From Ulota crispa (Eukaryota; Streptophyta; Bryopsida; Orthotrichales; Orthotrichaceae): DNA of 64,000 nucleotides. Positions 47,595 through 59,363 of the stretch are shown one piece after another. The position numbers and the translations under genes are program-made. Location: positions 19,316,471-19,380,470 of the forward strand of contig OY987247.1 of assembly GCA_963920765.1 (NCBI GenBank), given 5' to 3'. The notes beneath the pieces were generated by a model that saw nothing but the letters and a program-made list of their open reading frames with translations, was not told the origin of the DNA and did no database searches. Numbering within the stretch: the first letter of the stretch is position 1; each line of letters starts with the position of its first letter.

Positions 47595-50001
47595 GAAATA
47601 ATGTGTAGGTCAAATTACAAAAAAAAGAGAACACATGAATAGCATCTTCATAAAGCTACAGCATAAACAATCTAAATGAAATTATAAATATGAAGATGAG
47701 TATTGCATTATATTATTATACACAAATGGAGCACTCTTCAAAAATTGCAAATCTTGAGTTATATTTTTCTCTATTAAATGCACATGTATAAAAAAGTTTA
47801 TTTCAAGTTAGGAATCTTGTTTTAACTATAATTGCACTTTATATATTGTATTGTAACATAAAATATCATTATTCAATAAATATTGAATACTAATGTTACT
47901 AATTTAAATTTACTTTAAAAGCAAGTGATAATATGAGATTAAATGAAATACAATTCCTTCCCTCTACAATGAAATTAACTTAAATAAATTTAAATGATAA
48001 TGCATGAAGAGTTTTATTAAATTCTATTACCTCATTTTATGGAGAATTTTCTTAAAACAAATACTTGTAATATGGCTTTCATTCATTGGTAGAATATGTC
48101 ATAACCCCTATCCTAAAACCCAATACTCCTTAGGCCATCTTGTAATGCCACCATTGGTACTCCTTGTTTTTTAATACATTTAAGCTTGTACTCTACCTTT
48201 CTTGTATGTAAACATCTAAGTTATTTTGAAGTTCAACTTGTACTCTACCCTAATCTTAAATAAATATTAATGACTTCATTTACTCATAAAATTGAATATT
48301 TTTAATTCATAATAACATCCAAAGATCATTAACTACCCATCATAGCCCAACATGTTAGTAGAAATTGCTCCTAAACCCCTCCAATCCTTGGCCAAATTTT
48401 TCTATATGACTAAACAAAACATGCATAGGGGGATACATTGTCCTACATATATAAATGTAACAAACCCCAAAAAAACAAAGTAAGAACCAACTTCATTAAA
48501 TTTAAAGGTACTATGTGCCTTTATCTAACATGAAGTATGCATTATGTTAAGTTAACTAATGCAACATTAATTGAGCATGCCTTCATGTGATGTTCAAATT
48601 CAAAAATCAAGAAATTTAGGATTACTTGTTTGCTTGCAATAGTTTGAAATGCATGTACATTTATGAATGGACTACTACATATACATTATGTTTTTTTCAA
48701 TGTGATTATACAATTATATTAAAGAATCGGCCATGCACTCAAACATTAATCATTACTGTTATTTATTTTCCTTGGTTGCTAAGACTTATAATAGGATGTG
48801 GAAATACATAATGATTTCTGTAGTATTTATGTAGGGTCAATGTCTTTTTAGTAGCACCAAACTATAGTTGTTTACAATTTTTTGGAAACACTTGATTCCT
48901 TTGTCCTAGGTAACTATTGATTAAGTGCAACATGTTATGATAAATATTTATTAGTTTGCATTAGAATGTGATGCACTTTATGTCATTGTATTATAGTTTT
49001 TATATTCTGTCTTCTAGATATCTCAAGTATTTTAATAAGATATGTGTCGCTGAAATTGTATATCATTTTAAAATGCGATCCATACAAAAAATGGATTGAA
49101 GTTAATTTTGAGTAAAAGGGATGTGAGTGACGGCCAGTGATAAATTATTTATAAACTTGGAAGCACTTTTAATCTAAAATTCAACAATGTACTGTAATAT
49201 TGCATATTAATTAACTAAAATTCTAATGAAATACATACTTGAAGCTTACTTATAGGTGCAAGCATCTTCAAAATCCTATAATTCAAATCCCCCATCTCAA
49301 CATATATATAGTTTACCTTTGTTCTTGACAGTTTTGGAAGTAATAATTTACAATTGTCTCAAATTGTGGACCAAAGCCTGTAGCTAAAATTTCATTCCTA
49401 AATTATAACATTACTTTATTGAACATATAATATCCAATAATAATCATTGTCATTGCATGAATTGGAAATTATTAGGATTGTGAGGCAATACATGCACTGG
49501 AACACTGTTGAAATAATTTGAACTTTCTTTTCAATGCAAATATCTTGCAATGTGCATGGCTTAGTTCTTGAACTTTGTTTAAAAAAATTTTAAAACCTTG
49601 CAATATAAGACCATACAATAAATATGCCAAGAAACACGTATTATGAAAAACATCTATTCTTAATACAATTCTATATCATTACAAACAAATGGTACAATTT
49701 CCAGTGTTATGATGGAATGAATGATTTGTCCCTTCAATAGTTAGATCCATTTCCCACTGGAATAACTACACTTCTTTTAAAAAGAATATGCAGTTGATAG
49801 TGACATTGTACATTAAAAAAATTTATCAAGAATTTGAAACTATAATTGGAAACATTTTATTTTTATTTTGTAAGTGAACAATTCATGGTTAAGAACCCTT
49901 ATTCCAAATCCTAAACTCTAAATCCTAATTTGGAACCTTAAACCATAAACCTTGCCCGTTGACCATGTATTTGTTCACCAGTTTTTCCCTCCAATAATTC
50001 A
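47595..50001. other. no gene seen
   Basis: AT-rich. At 49897-49955 a run of CCTAAACTCTAAATCCTAA-like words recalls a degenerate plant telomere repeat. Otherwise only chance ORFs. Confidence 0.5.
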
Positions 50002-50728
50002 ATAACCTCTAAAGGACCAAGCCCCCTTTTTGGAGACAAATGGGATTTTGGGCACATACCTATGGCCAAACTACTTTGCGTGATTTTTTGAAACTTTTAT
50101 GGGAGATGGGGAATTCAAAGATTTGTGTGGGCATCTAATTTTTACCACATTCTGACATTTATTGACAAAGTTAAAAATGAATTTATGAGAATTTTAGTTT
50201 AGTGGGCAGCCCAAAAACTTCTTTAAAAATTGCATTTTTTTAAAATAAAAATTTGAGGTTAGTTCTTTAGACTTATGTTTATGTGGGATGCTTTGAATCA
50301 TTCAATTGTAATTGATGAGATGAAAGTTATGAGAAGTTTTAGTTTGAGTGTAGGCATTGTTTTCAGATTCTCCACACCTACCCGCAAACTAAAACTTCTC
50401 ATAACTTTCATCTAATCAATTAAAATTGAATGATTCAAAGCTTTCCACATACACATAAGTCTAAAGAACTAACCTCAAAGTTTTATTTAAAAAAATGTAG
50501 TTATTAAAGAAGTTTTTGAGCTGCTTGCCATATTAAAATTCTCATAAATTCATTTTAAACTTTGTCAATAAATGTCAAAATCTAGTAAAAACTAGATGCC
50601 TAAACAGATCTTTGAATTCCCCATCTCCCATGAAAGTTTCAAAAAATTACGGAAAATAGTTTAGCCATAGGTACGTGCCTGAAATTCCATTTGTTCCTAA
50701 AAAGGGGGCTTGGTCCTTTAGGGATTAA
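50002..50728. mobile_element. TTAA-ended foldback element, copy B
   Basis: The left end ATAACCTCTAAAGGACCAAG (TTAA mutated to ATAA) and the right end CTTGGTCCTTTAGGGATTAA are inverted. The whole element is two right-half sequences of the family facing each other, with arms of about 360 bases meeting near 50365. Both arms contain ATGAGAAGTTTTAGTTT-type blocks and GGGAGATGGGGAATTC. Its right TTAA (50725-50728) is also the left TTAA of copy C. Confidence 0.85.
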
Positions 50729-51646
50729 CCCCTAAAGGACTAGGCCCCTTCTTTTAGAAACATAGCAATTTTGGGCAAGTATATGTGATTGGAGCTTTTC
50801 TTATTTTAGTTTGAAATTTTAACAAAATGTAGGGACAAGGTTTATCTTTCATATACAATAAATTTCATGACATTTGGAATTATGAGTAAAATGTTATGGC
50901 CTAATACGTTGCTTTTAATGTTTGAGAGGTAGCTTGGGCAGATTCTTAAAAATTACTTTTTACAGAAACAAAAATTTTAAATTGGTTTAGGAGATTTTTG
51001 TGAATATAAGAAGCTTTCAATTGTTATGTTTTGATCAACAAGATGAAAATTATGAGGATTTTTTGTTTTTGGGTAATTGTTGATTCTCTACTCTAAAGTA
51101 AACTTTGAAGTCCTTTATGTTATTCAATTTTTAACATTTTGAAAATAAAACCAATTTAAAGGATGTAGGTTGATTATTGCAACATTATGACCACTGGAAT
51201 TGGCATTTTTTGTTTCCATAATTAAATTCTTAACAATTTAGTGTTTTGAATCATTCTCTACTTCTTTTTACTTACTAATTTTTTTCCATATGTTATACAA
51301 CTCCAAATGATTTGAAACTTTTTTAACATGTACTTTATTTAGGTGGAATAAGGAATTTAGAGAAGCAACACCCACATGGCCTTTTTTCCTCAAGAAGTTC
51401 ACTTTTTGAAGGGAGCTGCCTGATTTTTCACAAGATGTTTTTGAATATTCAAACCATTCTAACTTCCAATCCACATGGTAAAAAACTCTGAATTTTTTTC
51501 TACATCTCCTAAAACTATTCTTCTACAAGATCCTATGGTTACATATGCATAAAAATGTTTTTATTTTCAAATTTATTTGATGCTCTAAAAATGGCAATTT
51601 TGAAGAGTTTTTTGGTAGAGTCTTTGCTTGGTCCTTTAGGAGTTAA
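50725..51646. mobile_element. TTAA-ended TIR element, copy C
   Basis: The ends read TTAACCCCTAAAGGACTAGG and, inward from the right, TTAACTCCTAAAGGACCAAG. The interior matches copy A in inverse orientation, including TAGGATCTTGTAGAAG-like and CTACTTCTTTTTACTTAC segments. Length is 922 bases against 931 for copy A. No coding sequence is supported. Confidence 0.85.
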
Positions 51647-52526
51647 TGACAATGCTCTTGCCAAGAAAGTGGCGGATGTCCACTTGGTTGGAATTTGAGG
51701 TTAAAGTGGAGCCAAAATTTGCACCCAACGGCTCTAATAGCTACTAGACAAAACTTTTTCTCCTAAATAAAAACTCCAAATGTAATCCACATAGCCAAAG
51801 AATATGCAATTTAAGTGCGACCCCAAAATTGGCGTGGGGTGCGTTCCTTGCCTGAACCTTTCCAGGGCATTTTACAAAAGTTTACCTGTAAAAGCCATTG
51901 ATCTAACGCATGATTGCGCCATCATTGAGAATTTCACAATTCTATATTGTATTTTGCGCCTTTCCTTTTCTTGCTACTAGTGGTCGCGTACTGTGGACCT
52001 GCTGTGCAATGTGCACAATTCCTTCTCTCTCATTTTCTATTCTCTATGTCCAATTCCGTGAAAATGCTCTTCCATTGTTTACAAATTTGTTGCAAAAACT
52101 GGAAGCCGGTTTATATTAATGTGCTTTTGTACAGTTTTCTAGTAGTGAGTGGAGTGTCGGGGTATTGCTGAAGGGGTTTTCCAGGAGGCAAAAAGCGTTC
52201 TAGGTACAACTTTTTCTTTTCTAATTGAATCAATTTCATATTGTTTAGTGGAGTACCACTTTATAGTAACCGGAGTAGTATGCATGTCTGCTTTGGCAAA
52301 ATCATTTGGTGTGTGCAGTTCTAATCTTCATTTGCGTAATTTCGTGTAGTGCATGCTCTATTCTATATATACCATGAGTCAATTACAGCATTTCCAAATG
52401 TCCCATGTAAAATAGTGAATACAACTGTGAGATGTACTGTAATTACCACCGGGATTCCCGAGAACATTTACAACATGGATCCGTCATTTTGCTTAAATGA
52501 TAGGCTCCCTATAACACGGTATATGT
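51647..52526. other. no supported gene
   Basis: A plus-strand ORF at 51947-52171 starts with a hydrophobic, signal-like segment (MYFAPFLFLLLVVAYCG), but no known family or consistent continuation is seen. Probably chance. Confidence 0.35.
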
Positions 52527-52545
52527 TTAGGTCAACTTGACCTAA
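52527..52545. promoter_or_regulatory. W-box-like palindrome
   Basis: TTAGGTCAACTTGACCTAA is a perfect inverted repeat of TTAGGTCAA around a single central base. TTGACC is the core of the plant WRKY W-box. Function is not shown. Confidence 0.45.
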
Positions 52546-52635
52546 TTGCGTTCCCAAAACTCATGTACTATTGGCACAATTGTTTTGATTGACTCAAGCT
52601 GAACTATTTGTAATCCTGGAATTGCAACAATGAAT

Positions 52636-52654
52636 TTAGGTCAAGTTGACCTAA
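52636..52654. promoter_or_regulatory. W-box-like palindrome
   Basis: TTAGGTCAAGTTGACCTAA is the same palindrome as at 52527 with the central base inverted. Confidence 0.45.
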
Positions 52655-53445
52655 TCTTACATATACACCATGTCTTGTTTTAATAAAGCAATGTAGATTG
52701 AGTTGAGCTGAGTTGTCATAAATATTGAAAATATAATCAATAATTAACGTTGAGTCTAACTTGCATAGCATGGCTTTTGTTAATAAGATAGTTTAGATCG
52801 TGTCAAGCAGAACTATTGTCAATACTAGATATGCTACAAGTAATGTATGCTGATTATTCCACCTATTTGTACATCTAGAACATGGATCATGTTAATAAGA
52901 CAATTTAGATTGAGTCAAATTGAACTATCATCCAAACTCATAGTATAATAAAAGCAATCAATGATTTTGATCAAAGGTGACTATCTTCTTGTTGGCAGAA
53001 TTCTGTTAATCTTGTTCAGCTTGTGTTGACCTAAAAGTTTCAAACTTGTATATAATTTACTACCAATTATTTTTTGTGTTGAGACAGACGTGCCTAAATG
53101 AATAACGCTTGTAAAGTTAATGTGATTAAACCAAATATTTTTTATTTCTGACTACATCTAGAACTAGGTACAATTATTATTGCTACAGCAAATGCATGCG
53201 TTTTAGCTCAAGTCAACCTGAACAAATTTTTCAAGCAACAAATTTGTCTATCCTTCTTATTCTCATGAGGTGCACATACTTAGATGTTCTAGTTCTTCCT
53301 ATGTCCGCACTCTATCCTTTTTCCTTCAAATTTAGCTCAAGTTGAGCTGATCAGCAAACAACACCGTTGTCCCTTTCCACGGTGATCACCTGACAGACAC
53401 TCTGTTTTTTGATACTTATATCCTTTCTTTCATTGTGCAAGCATC
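52655..53445. other. no gene; recurrent TTGACC/AGCTCAAG motifs
   Basis: AT-rich sequence upstream of the 53446 pseudogene. Phrases such as GATTGAGTTGAGCTGAG and CTCAAGTTGAGCTGA recur, like those in the introns at 34-42 kb. Confidence 0.4.
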
Positions 53446-54935
53446 ATGAATGACACTAATAGTTTATCCGATAGCATGGACTCATTGGATGACAAACTCC
53501 AGGTTCTTGAAGAAATGAATATCAAAATTCTAGAGTGCAAAGGGCTTCCTTGCCATTTGTGGAATACAAGGCTAGTGACACTTTACAATGCTGAAGGCAT
53601 CCTTGTTGGCGCGGGTACATGCCATAGTGTTGACTCGGATTTGGTGCTTGGTGCAAATGGTCTCCTAGATGACACCCATGTAGCAGTTCACATCTGCCAA
53701 ATTCATTCAGAGGAGGACATTCTTGAAGTGGATATTTGCTCATTGTTAGCTTGGCCAATCCAATTGGTCCATTTATGTGGTGCAAGTCTTCACAATCACA
53801 AGGCAAGTGACAATTTCAAATATTTGCAGGCTAGTATCCTCAATCCTTGATCTTCCTCATCTACTCAACCGTACTCTAGCACCATCAAGAAGCCACCAAG
53901 TGAGTCTTCTTTTAAATCTAAAGACCTTCTTACCAAAGAATCAATCAACGCTTGCTCTAGCAAAGACTATTGCAGGCTGAACTGCATCCAGCTGGTTCCA
54001 AGGGAGAAAATTAGGGCTTTTCGCAAACGCATGTACAACTAGACCACATTCAAATTTAGGTCCCACATGAAGACAGAAGTTCATAGGCAAATTCACTATG
54101 ACGCACGTGGGAGAAGGGTGGTCACAGTTGAAGGGGTAGATGTTTGTTTGCAAGCGTAGATGCATAATGCTGCAGTCTTGGAGGCCATATTCTACCTTTA
54201 TCAAACTTATGCAAATCACTGCCGAGAAGCCACGGCACATGAAAACTCCGGTCTTTTGAAGCCAAGGAAGCACACCTTGCAAGCCATTGCTACTTTGAGG
54301 TGCATTCTAGAAAAGAGCGCAAATCACATGCCACATCATACTAGAACTCTCAAATCTGGAGAGAAGGTGGTCTCCTAGATTCTGCTGGCATCATTTCAAT
54401 GGAAGGGAGTGATATCAGAAATCAACTGTGCCAATGTTGCCTTTGAGTTGAAAGAAGTTTCAACTTCTAACATGAGCAAGATTAGATCAGCCAGCTTTGC
54501 CATGTTTGATGTGAAGAGACCTGGGGATAATTTTGCTTGATGTTCTACTTGTAATAAGTTTGATGCACTTTTGAAGGGAGCTATTGCTGGATCTCATCAA
54601 GCATTGAAGTGCCAACAAATATTGGACAAGCATTGGGCTAATGCTCATGCACATAGGGAGTTGTATTATGCCAACCAATATTGCTCACATACATTTCCAC
54701 ATAAAATCTTGACAATTATGCATGACAAGATGGATCATGCAAAGACAACTTCTATAGTATTCTCACACAAGAATAAAGACAAATGGTCTTATAAAGTTGC
54801 TCGTATCTGTGACTGGCATGATTGCACACGGTCATGGTGATGTTTGCTACGCATAATACGGCTTAGATCTCTTCCCGCACAATTCAAATTAAACCATTAG
54901 CTCCATGGCTAAGATAATAGCTCTTCCAAATTATA
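53446..54935 (+). pseudogene. transposase-like protein (DUF7869-like) with an N-terminal DUF8039-like domain
   Basis: ATG at 53446 opens a frame that stays in phase to 54840 with five internal stops (the first TGA at 53848-53850). The first domain reads LVTLYNAEGILVGAGTCH, then LLDDTHVAVHICQIHSE and LLAWPIQLVHLCG, matching the V.LY...G..VA.G...V.V....W layout of plant transposon C-terminal domains. The second part contains HYDARGRRVVTVEGVDVC, ILLASFQWKGVISEIN, a C-x2-C (CSTCNKF), ILTIMHDKMDHAKTTSIVF, and, after a one-base slip near 54800, a HGHGDV...YGLDLFPHNSN segment to about 54935. The MDHAKT and HGHGD stretches resemble the DUF7869 transposase-like family (inference). Downstream catalytic parts are lost. 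W-box-like palindromes precede it. Confidence 0.6.
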
Positions 54936-56880
54936 TAATCTAAAGCCTGTGCATCTATGGATGATTCTTAGTCTATTCCTTGTTATTGTTTGCCTGATTA
55001 TTGCTCAAAAGCTGTAATAGAAAAAGAATTTGGAATTGAGACAAAATGCATAATGTTTGCCCATTGCATCATGGCTAAAAATATACCCTAATATTTTACT
55101 AAAGCAGTGTTTCAAGCACTACTGCGACAATCTTTATAGTGACCAATGATTCTCACGTCTTTGAAAGAACTTAGAAATGAGAATGCTTAAGGATGATCAA
55201 AGAGCTCACTAAGTAGAGTAAAATATAACTAGATCAAAAAGCTTGACTAAGACACTACAATCTTCAAATGCAAGATTCCAATAACTTTGGAAATAAAACA
55301 CCATGGCCACCTCTCATCATTGTGACCAAGCCTTGGTATGGGCTTTGCTATAGCAACAGGTATTTTTTACAGGAGTCTCCTTAATTTGACATCTTAAAGA
55401 GCACCAATATTTCAAAGCATTGGTGACTGTACCTATCATTTATGTTGAGGGTGGCTAAAGTAATCCATTAGACTTCCAATTTTAGTAACAACCTTTACGC
55501 TATAATTACAACACTCTATGGGATGTAGTTTACACTTTAGGGTGCAAATGTCTAATGCATTATTTTTATGTGCTACTCTTGTCCACACCACGCCAGCCTT
55601 ATAGCGTTTGATAAGGACTTGGTGTTAAGGACCTTCAAATACCTTATCTATGTACTTTACTAGCACTAAGGTATTGCATCCTTTCATTTTTTTGGTTGCA
55701 CTATGCACAGTCCATGTAGCATGGTATTCTGCACGTGTTATTAACTACTATAGTGATTTACTAATGCCTAAAAAGAACTTGTTCATTTAATATATATCTT
55801 TGATGACCACATATGAAGACATACAAGAAAGACGCATCTATGATTGCTGCAATTTTCCAAATCCATTGCCTAGTATAAGAACTTGCACTTTCTACAATAC
55901 TAGTATTGCTAGACTCTTTATTGTATCCACGCAAGCTTGCTTCCACAAGGCACATTGCAATTGAGTGTAGGTAATGTTATCTAATAAAAGTTGGTGATGA
56001 ATCTTTGCCAAAGCCCTAGTAGAACGCTCCAATTCAAAAGAGGAGAATGATGCTTCCATGGTTTTAGACGTACCCTTCATAGGTTGCATCAATTTTTGCT
56101 TTGCTCATACCGTGCAACTTCCTCATGTATGCTTGCGCCTGGATCCATAGATATGCAATGTTGCTGGAACAATCCCTGCTTTATCAACAAGTCTCTTTTT
56201 AGATGAGTCTCATTATAGTAAGCTCATGCACAACACTAGTACGTCAAAGCAACGTTCACAATACCTATCCTTGGTGTCAAGGATTCACAATGTTCTGTCC
56301 ATTGGAATTTCAATTTTAGCGTCAAACTCAATGAAATTATGAAAATGGGCCATGGATTGAGCAATCGGTGCAAATCTCTAAGGCATTATTTATTCCTCAA
56401 TGCTACTTTGTTCCTCACGCCATGCCAATTTTGGAGCGTTCAAGACTAGGTGGTGCACCATCCGCGGCTTAGGTAGCATGGAATTAAGGAATAATTACAA
56501 ACTACAACAATAGTTTAATAATGCCTAGCAACACATTCATTGGGAACTTGCTTTTGATGTCCACAAATGACATGACATACAATAAATTTGAATCTAGCAT
56601 TGCTGCAATTCATCAAATGCATTGCTCAATAAACAAAATTACATTTACTCTAATATTAGCATTTCTAGAGTTGTTAAACTTATCAAAGCAAGCTTACATC
56701 CACAAAGCACAACTCAGTTTTGTAGATGATCAGATATTTACCTTTAAACCCACAATCAAACCTCCAGTGGTGCCTCCACTACTGCATTACGCGTTGCTTG
56801 GATTTAGTTTGCATATTAAGCTTGCCGTCAAGGTTGTCCCTGTCATGTCACGTCCGAACGACTGGATGTCCATTTAGGGG
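54936..56880. other. no supported gene
   Basis: AT-rich. Minus-strand ORFs at 55761-55955 and 55892-56092 look weakly coding, but no family is recognised. The 54.9 kb pseudogene may have decayed into this stretch. Confidence 0.4.
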
Positions 56881-57106
56881 TCAGGATCCAATCCCGACGT
56901 CCATCAAGATGAAATTTGTCAACAGACTTTCAAAAGCAAATGAAAAAGAGCAATGGATGGATGAATCTATCAAACAAACCGTCCACAGCTGTTGCAAAAT
57001 CAACTGGACGGAAGTCGCAACGGATGCGTTGGATGGCCTCAGTTGACAATATACCTTGTTGGAAGGACAGGTTGACAATCCGCAACTCCACATTGATTGT
57101 TGATAT

Positions 57107-57278
57107 GGACGGCCAAATGGATGGCTTGGTTTGATGGCCAGATAGACATCTCGGTTGGACGGCAAGATGGAAGGCCTAGTGTGACGGCATTCTTGGACGG
57201 CCAGATGGACGGCCTAGTTTGATGGTTTAGAGGACGGCCACATGGATGGCCTTGTTTGACGCCCTAGTGGACGGCCCG
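57107..57278. repeat. 37-bp GGACGGCC minisatellite, about 4.5 copies
   Basis: Units of about 37 bases begin GGACGGCCAGATGGA or close forms. The last two are 37 bases each, one is 38, and the first has a 13-base insertion. It is much more GC-rich than its surroundings. Confidence 0.75.
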
Positions 57279-58585
57279 CTTCAATACCTTACAAAATTCA
57301 TGCATAACTTCTTGAATAAATGTGTTGACTAAATCTTTACCAAAGTCAAATTCAAACACAAAATGTAACCTTGTACATAAAAATTACTCCCAAAATTTAC
57401 AAAAATTAACAATTAGTGTATATGTTCACATTTAGTGTTGGCAACATTTTGTTGACATTTAGTTTTAGGGTTTGTAATTAGTGTTGCCAACAATATTTTA
57501 CAATATAAGTGTAATGCTGGGTAGAGTGGTGGGAATACAAGCACGCTTCCAACTAAATTTGCAGTTGACACTCCTCTAGCAATTTGTTGTTTGCTGACTC
57601 CAAGCATGGAGAAGAACTTGAGGAAGTAGATCCGGCAAATTTAGAGCGCCATAGAGGCCACGTTATTTCAAATTTGCAATTGTTATTGGTTGCATGGAGT
57701 TTGCATTTCCGCTGCAATGATCCACTACAACTAGTGCAAGAGGTGTGGTTTGTGAGGCAAACTTTTCTCATTATAGTAGTTCATTGATTCACTATTGGAT
57801 GCTTGAAGTGGTCAACAATCACGTCGCGGGTAGGCAATCTGGCAAATGACTTGGTGCTGCGGGGTTAGCAACCAAAAACACTGAACAGAAGGGACAGACC
57901 AATTCATAATGATGACTTAGGAAAAAAAATGAAAACCCAAATCACCTCTCTTCCTAGAGAAATAAGCCTAAGAAATGGGGTAAAATATGATGGTTTAGGG
58001 TAAACTTGCAAAGTCTTGAGGGGACATGAAAGAGGTTTTAGGAGACTCCTTCCAATAGGCGATTCAACCATATGATCCTCCCAAGTCCTAGCTCAATTAC
58101 ATGGGGCACAATGCTGCAAATTCCAAATCCACCCCAACATGCAAAAGCCAAATAGAATTGCTAGTATGTGAATGCGGACCTGTTATTGCTGATACGTGCG
58201 ATCTCTTGCCTACAACCATGATTGCTTGTTAACTACAGTCGTTCAAGTCTTTCCATCAGGGCTAGCAGCTTCTGTGAATGATTTGGTAGCTGCAATTAAT
58301 GGACAAACAAGTTTGTGGGTAAGTTCACGCAAGGAATCAACACGCTATGGCCTACAAGTTGCTTTGCACTTGAAACCATGAAATCATAGAAAATATAAAA
58401 GATTGTGTTGGCCAATGCTAATATGAAGAGCTGCAATTGCTACATAGTTTAGGATTTATGGCCGGATTGCGACAACATGGGTTTCATGCAGGCACAACCC
58501 TTTCAGGGTATGCATCAACGTACTACAAGCACGTGGATGCGGACCCTGAACAGAAGGCACATGCAAAATTCATATGTTGACACGA
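57279..58585. other. no supported gene
   Basis: Short ORFs only (for example 58196-58381, plus). No family features, hairpins or repeats that I can support. Confidence 0.4.
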
Positions 58586-58589
58586 TTTT

Positions 58590-58830
58590 GCCACACCAAA
58601 ACCTCCTTCGGTCCTCCCTCTTGCAAGGAATTGCAAGGTCAAGGAATTGAACCCAAAACCTCATGGGTTACAACCCATGGGCCTTTACCAACTCACCATG
58701 TGCTAGGCTAGATGTCCAATAGAGAATCAATATTGTATCTGTATTGTAAATCACAATACTACCTTTATTTTGCAAGTTCTGAAGTTTTGAGGCTATTTTA
58801 GCAAATTAAACTATTTGTTTTCAAGAATCT
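58590..58830 (-). repeat. tRNA-like (SINE-like) repeat, copy 1
   Basis: On the minus strand a box-A-like TAGCACATGGTGAGTTGG (about 58700) is followed by the box-B-like GGGTTCAATTCC (about 58640), the layout of a tRNA-derived RNA polymerase III promoter. Upstream similarity with copy 2 continues for about 110 bases, so the tRNA-like part sits inside a larger repeat. Confidence 0.55.
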
Positions 58831-59066
58831 TTGAATGGAGAAAAGTTGGCTAATGTAGTTTAGTTTTGCCTTCAATAATTTTTTATTTTATTTCTATTCT
58901 TAATTAAAAAGTTATATTGATGAAAGGGTAGAAAATGCAAAAAGTCTGCAAATCATGCTGGTGTTGATGTAACGATTCTTGACAGTTGCAATTGGTGGAT
59001 GGACAACCATTCGACCATGGTTTGGAGAGATCTTATTAAGATTTATAACTCCTAAAAATTGACAAA

Positions 59067-59139
59067 TGGTCCTCATGCACACCTATCCGGATGTTGTTAC
59101 AAAATTCAACCACATCTGGATAGGTCTGCATGAGGACCA
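59067..59139. ncRNA. miRNA-like hairpin (candidate)
   Basis: A 73-base inverted repeat: TGGTCCTCATGCACACCTAT...ATAGGTCTGCATGAGGACCA. The arms are 31-32 bases with three mismatches and a loop of about 10 bases. It could be a small hairpin RNA precursor or a tiny MITE remnant. Expression is unknown. Confidence 0.4.
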
Positions 59140-59184
59140 TGCATTGATATCTAGGACCAGTATATTTTGACAAGACCTCATCCA

Positions 59185-59362
59185 CAACCATGGTTGTCTG
59201 CAGCCAAGAGGACTTGAACCTTGGACCCCCTAGGTATTAGTCCATGGGCCTTCAGCAACACACCACGTGCTAGACCAGATGTCCAATAGAGAATTAATAC
59301 TGTACTTATATTGTAAATGAGAGTACTACCTTTATTTTGCAAGTTTGGAGGCTATTTCAATG
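59185..59362 (-). repeat. tRNA-like (SINE-like) repeat, copy 2
   Basis: On the minus strand TAGCACGTGGTGTGTTG (box-A-like) and GGTTCAAGTCC (a good box B) are spaced as in copy 1. It abuts the left end of TTAA element D, and the upstream arm (CTACCTTTATTTTGCAAGTT...) is shared with copy 1. Confidence 0.6.
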
Positions 59363-59363
59363 A

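Noticed and set aside
48626..48811. 61-codon plus-strand ORF
   Set aside because: AT-rich chance ORF without family features or splice signals.
49897..49955. Interstitial telomere block
   Set aside because: The words resemble CCCTAAA but are too degenerate and irregular to call.
58590..59362. True tRNA genes
   Set aside because: Box A/B motifs are present but acceptor and anticodon stems cannot be folded convincingly; SINE-like repeats are a better reading.
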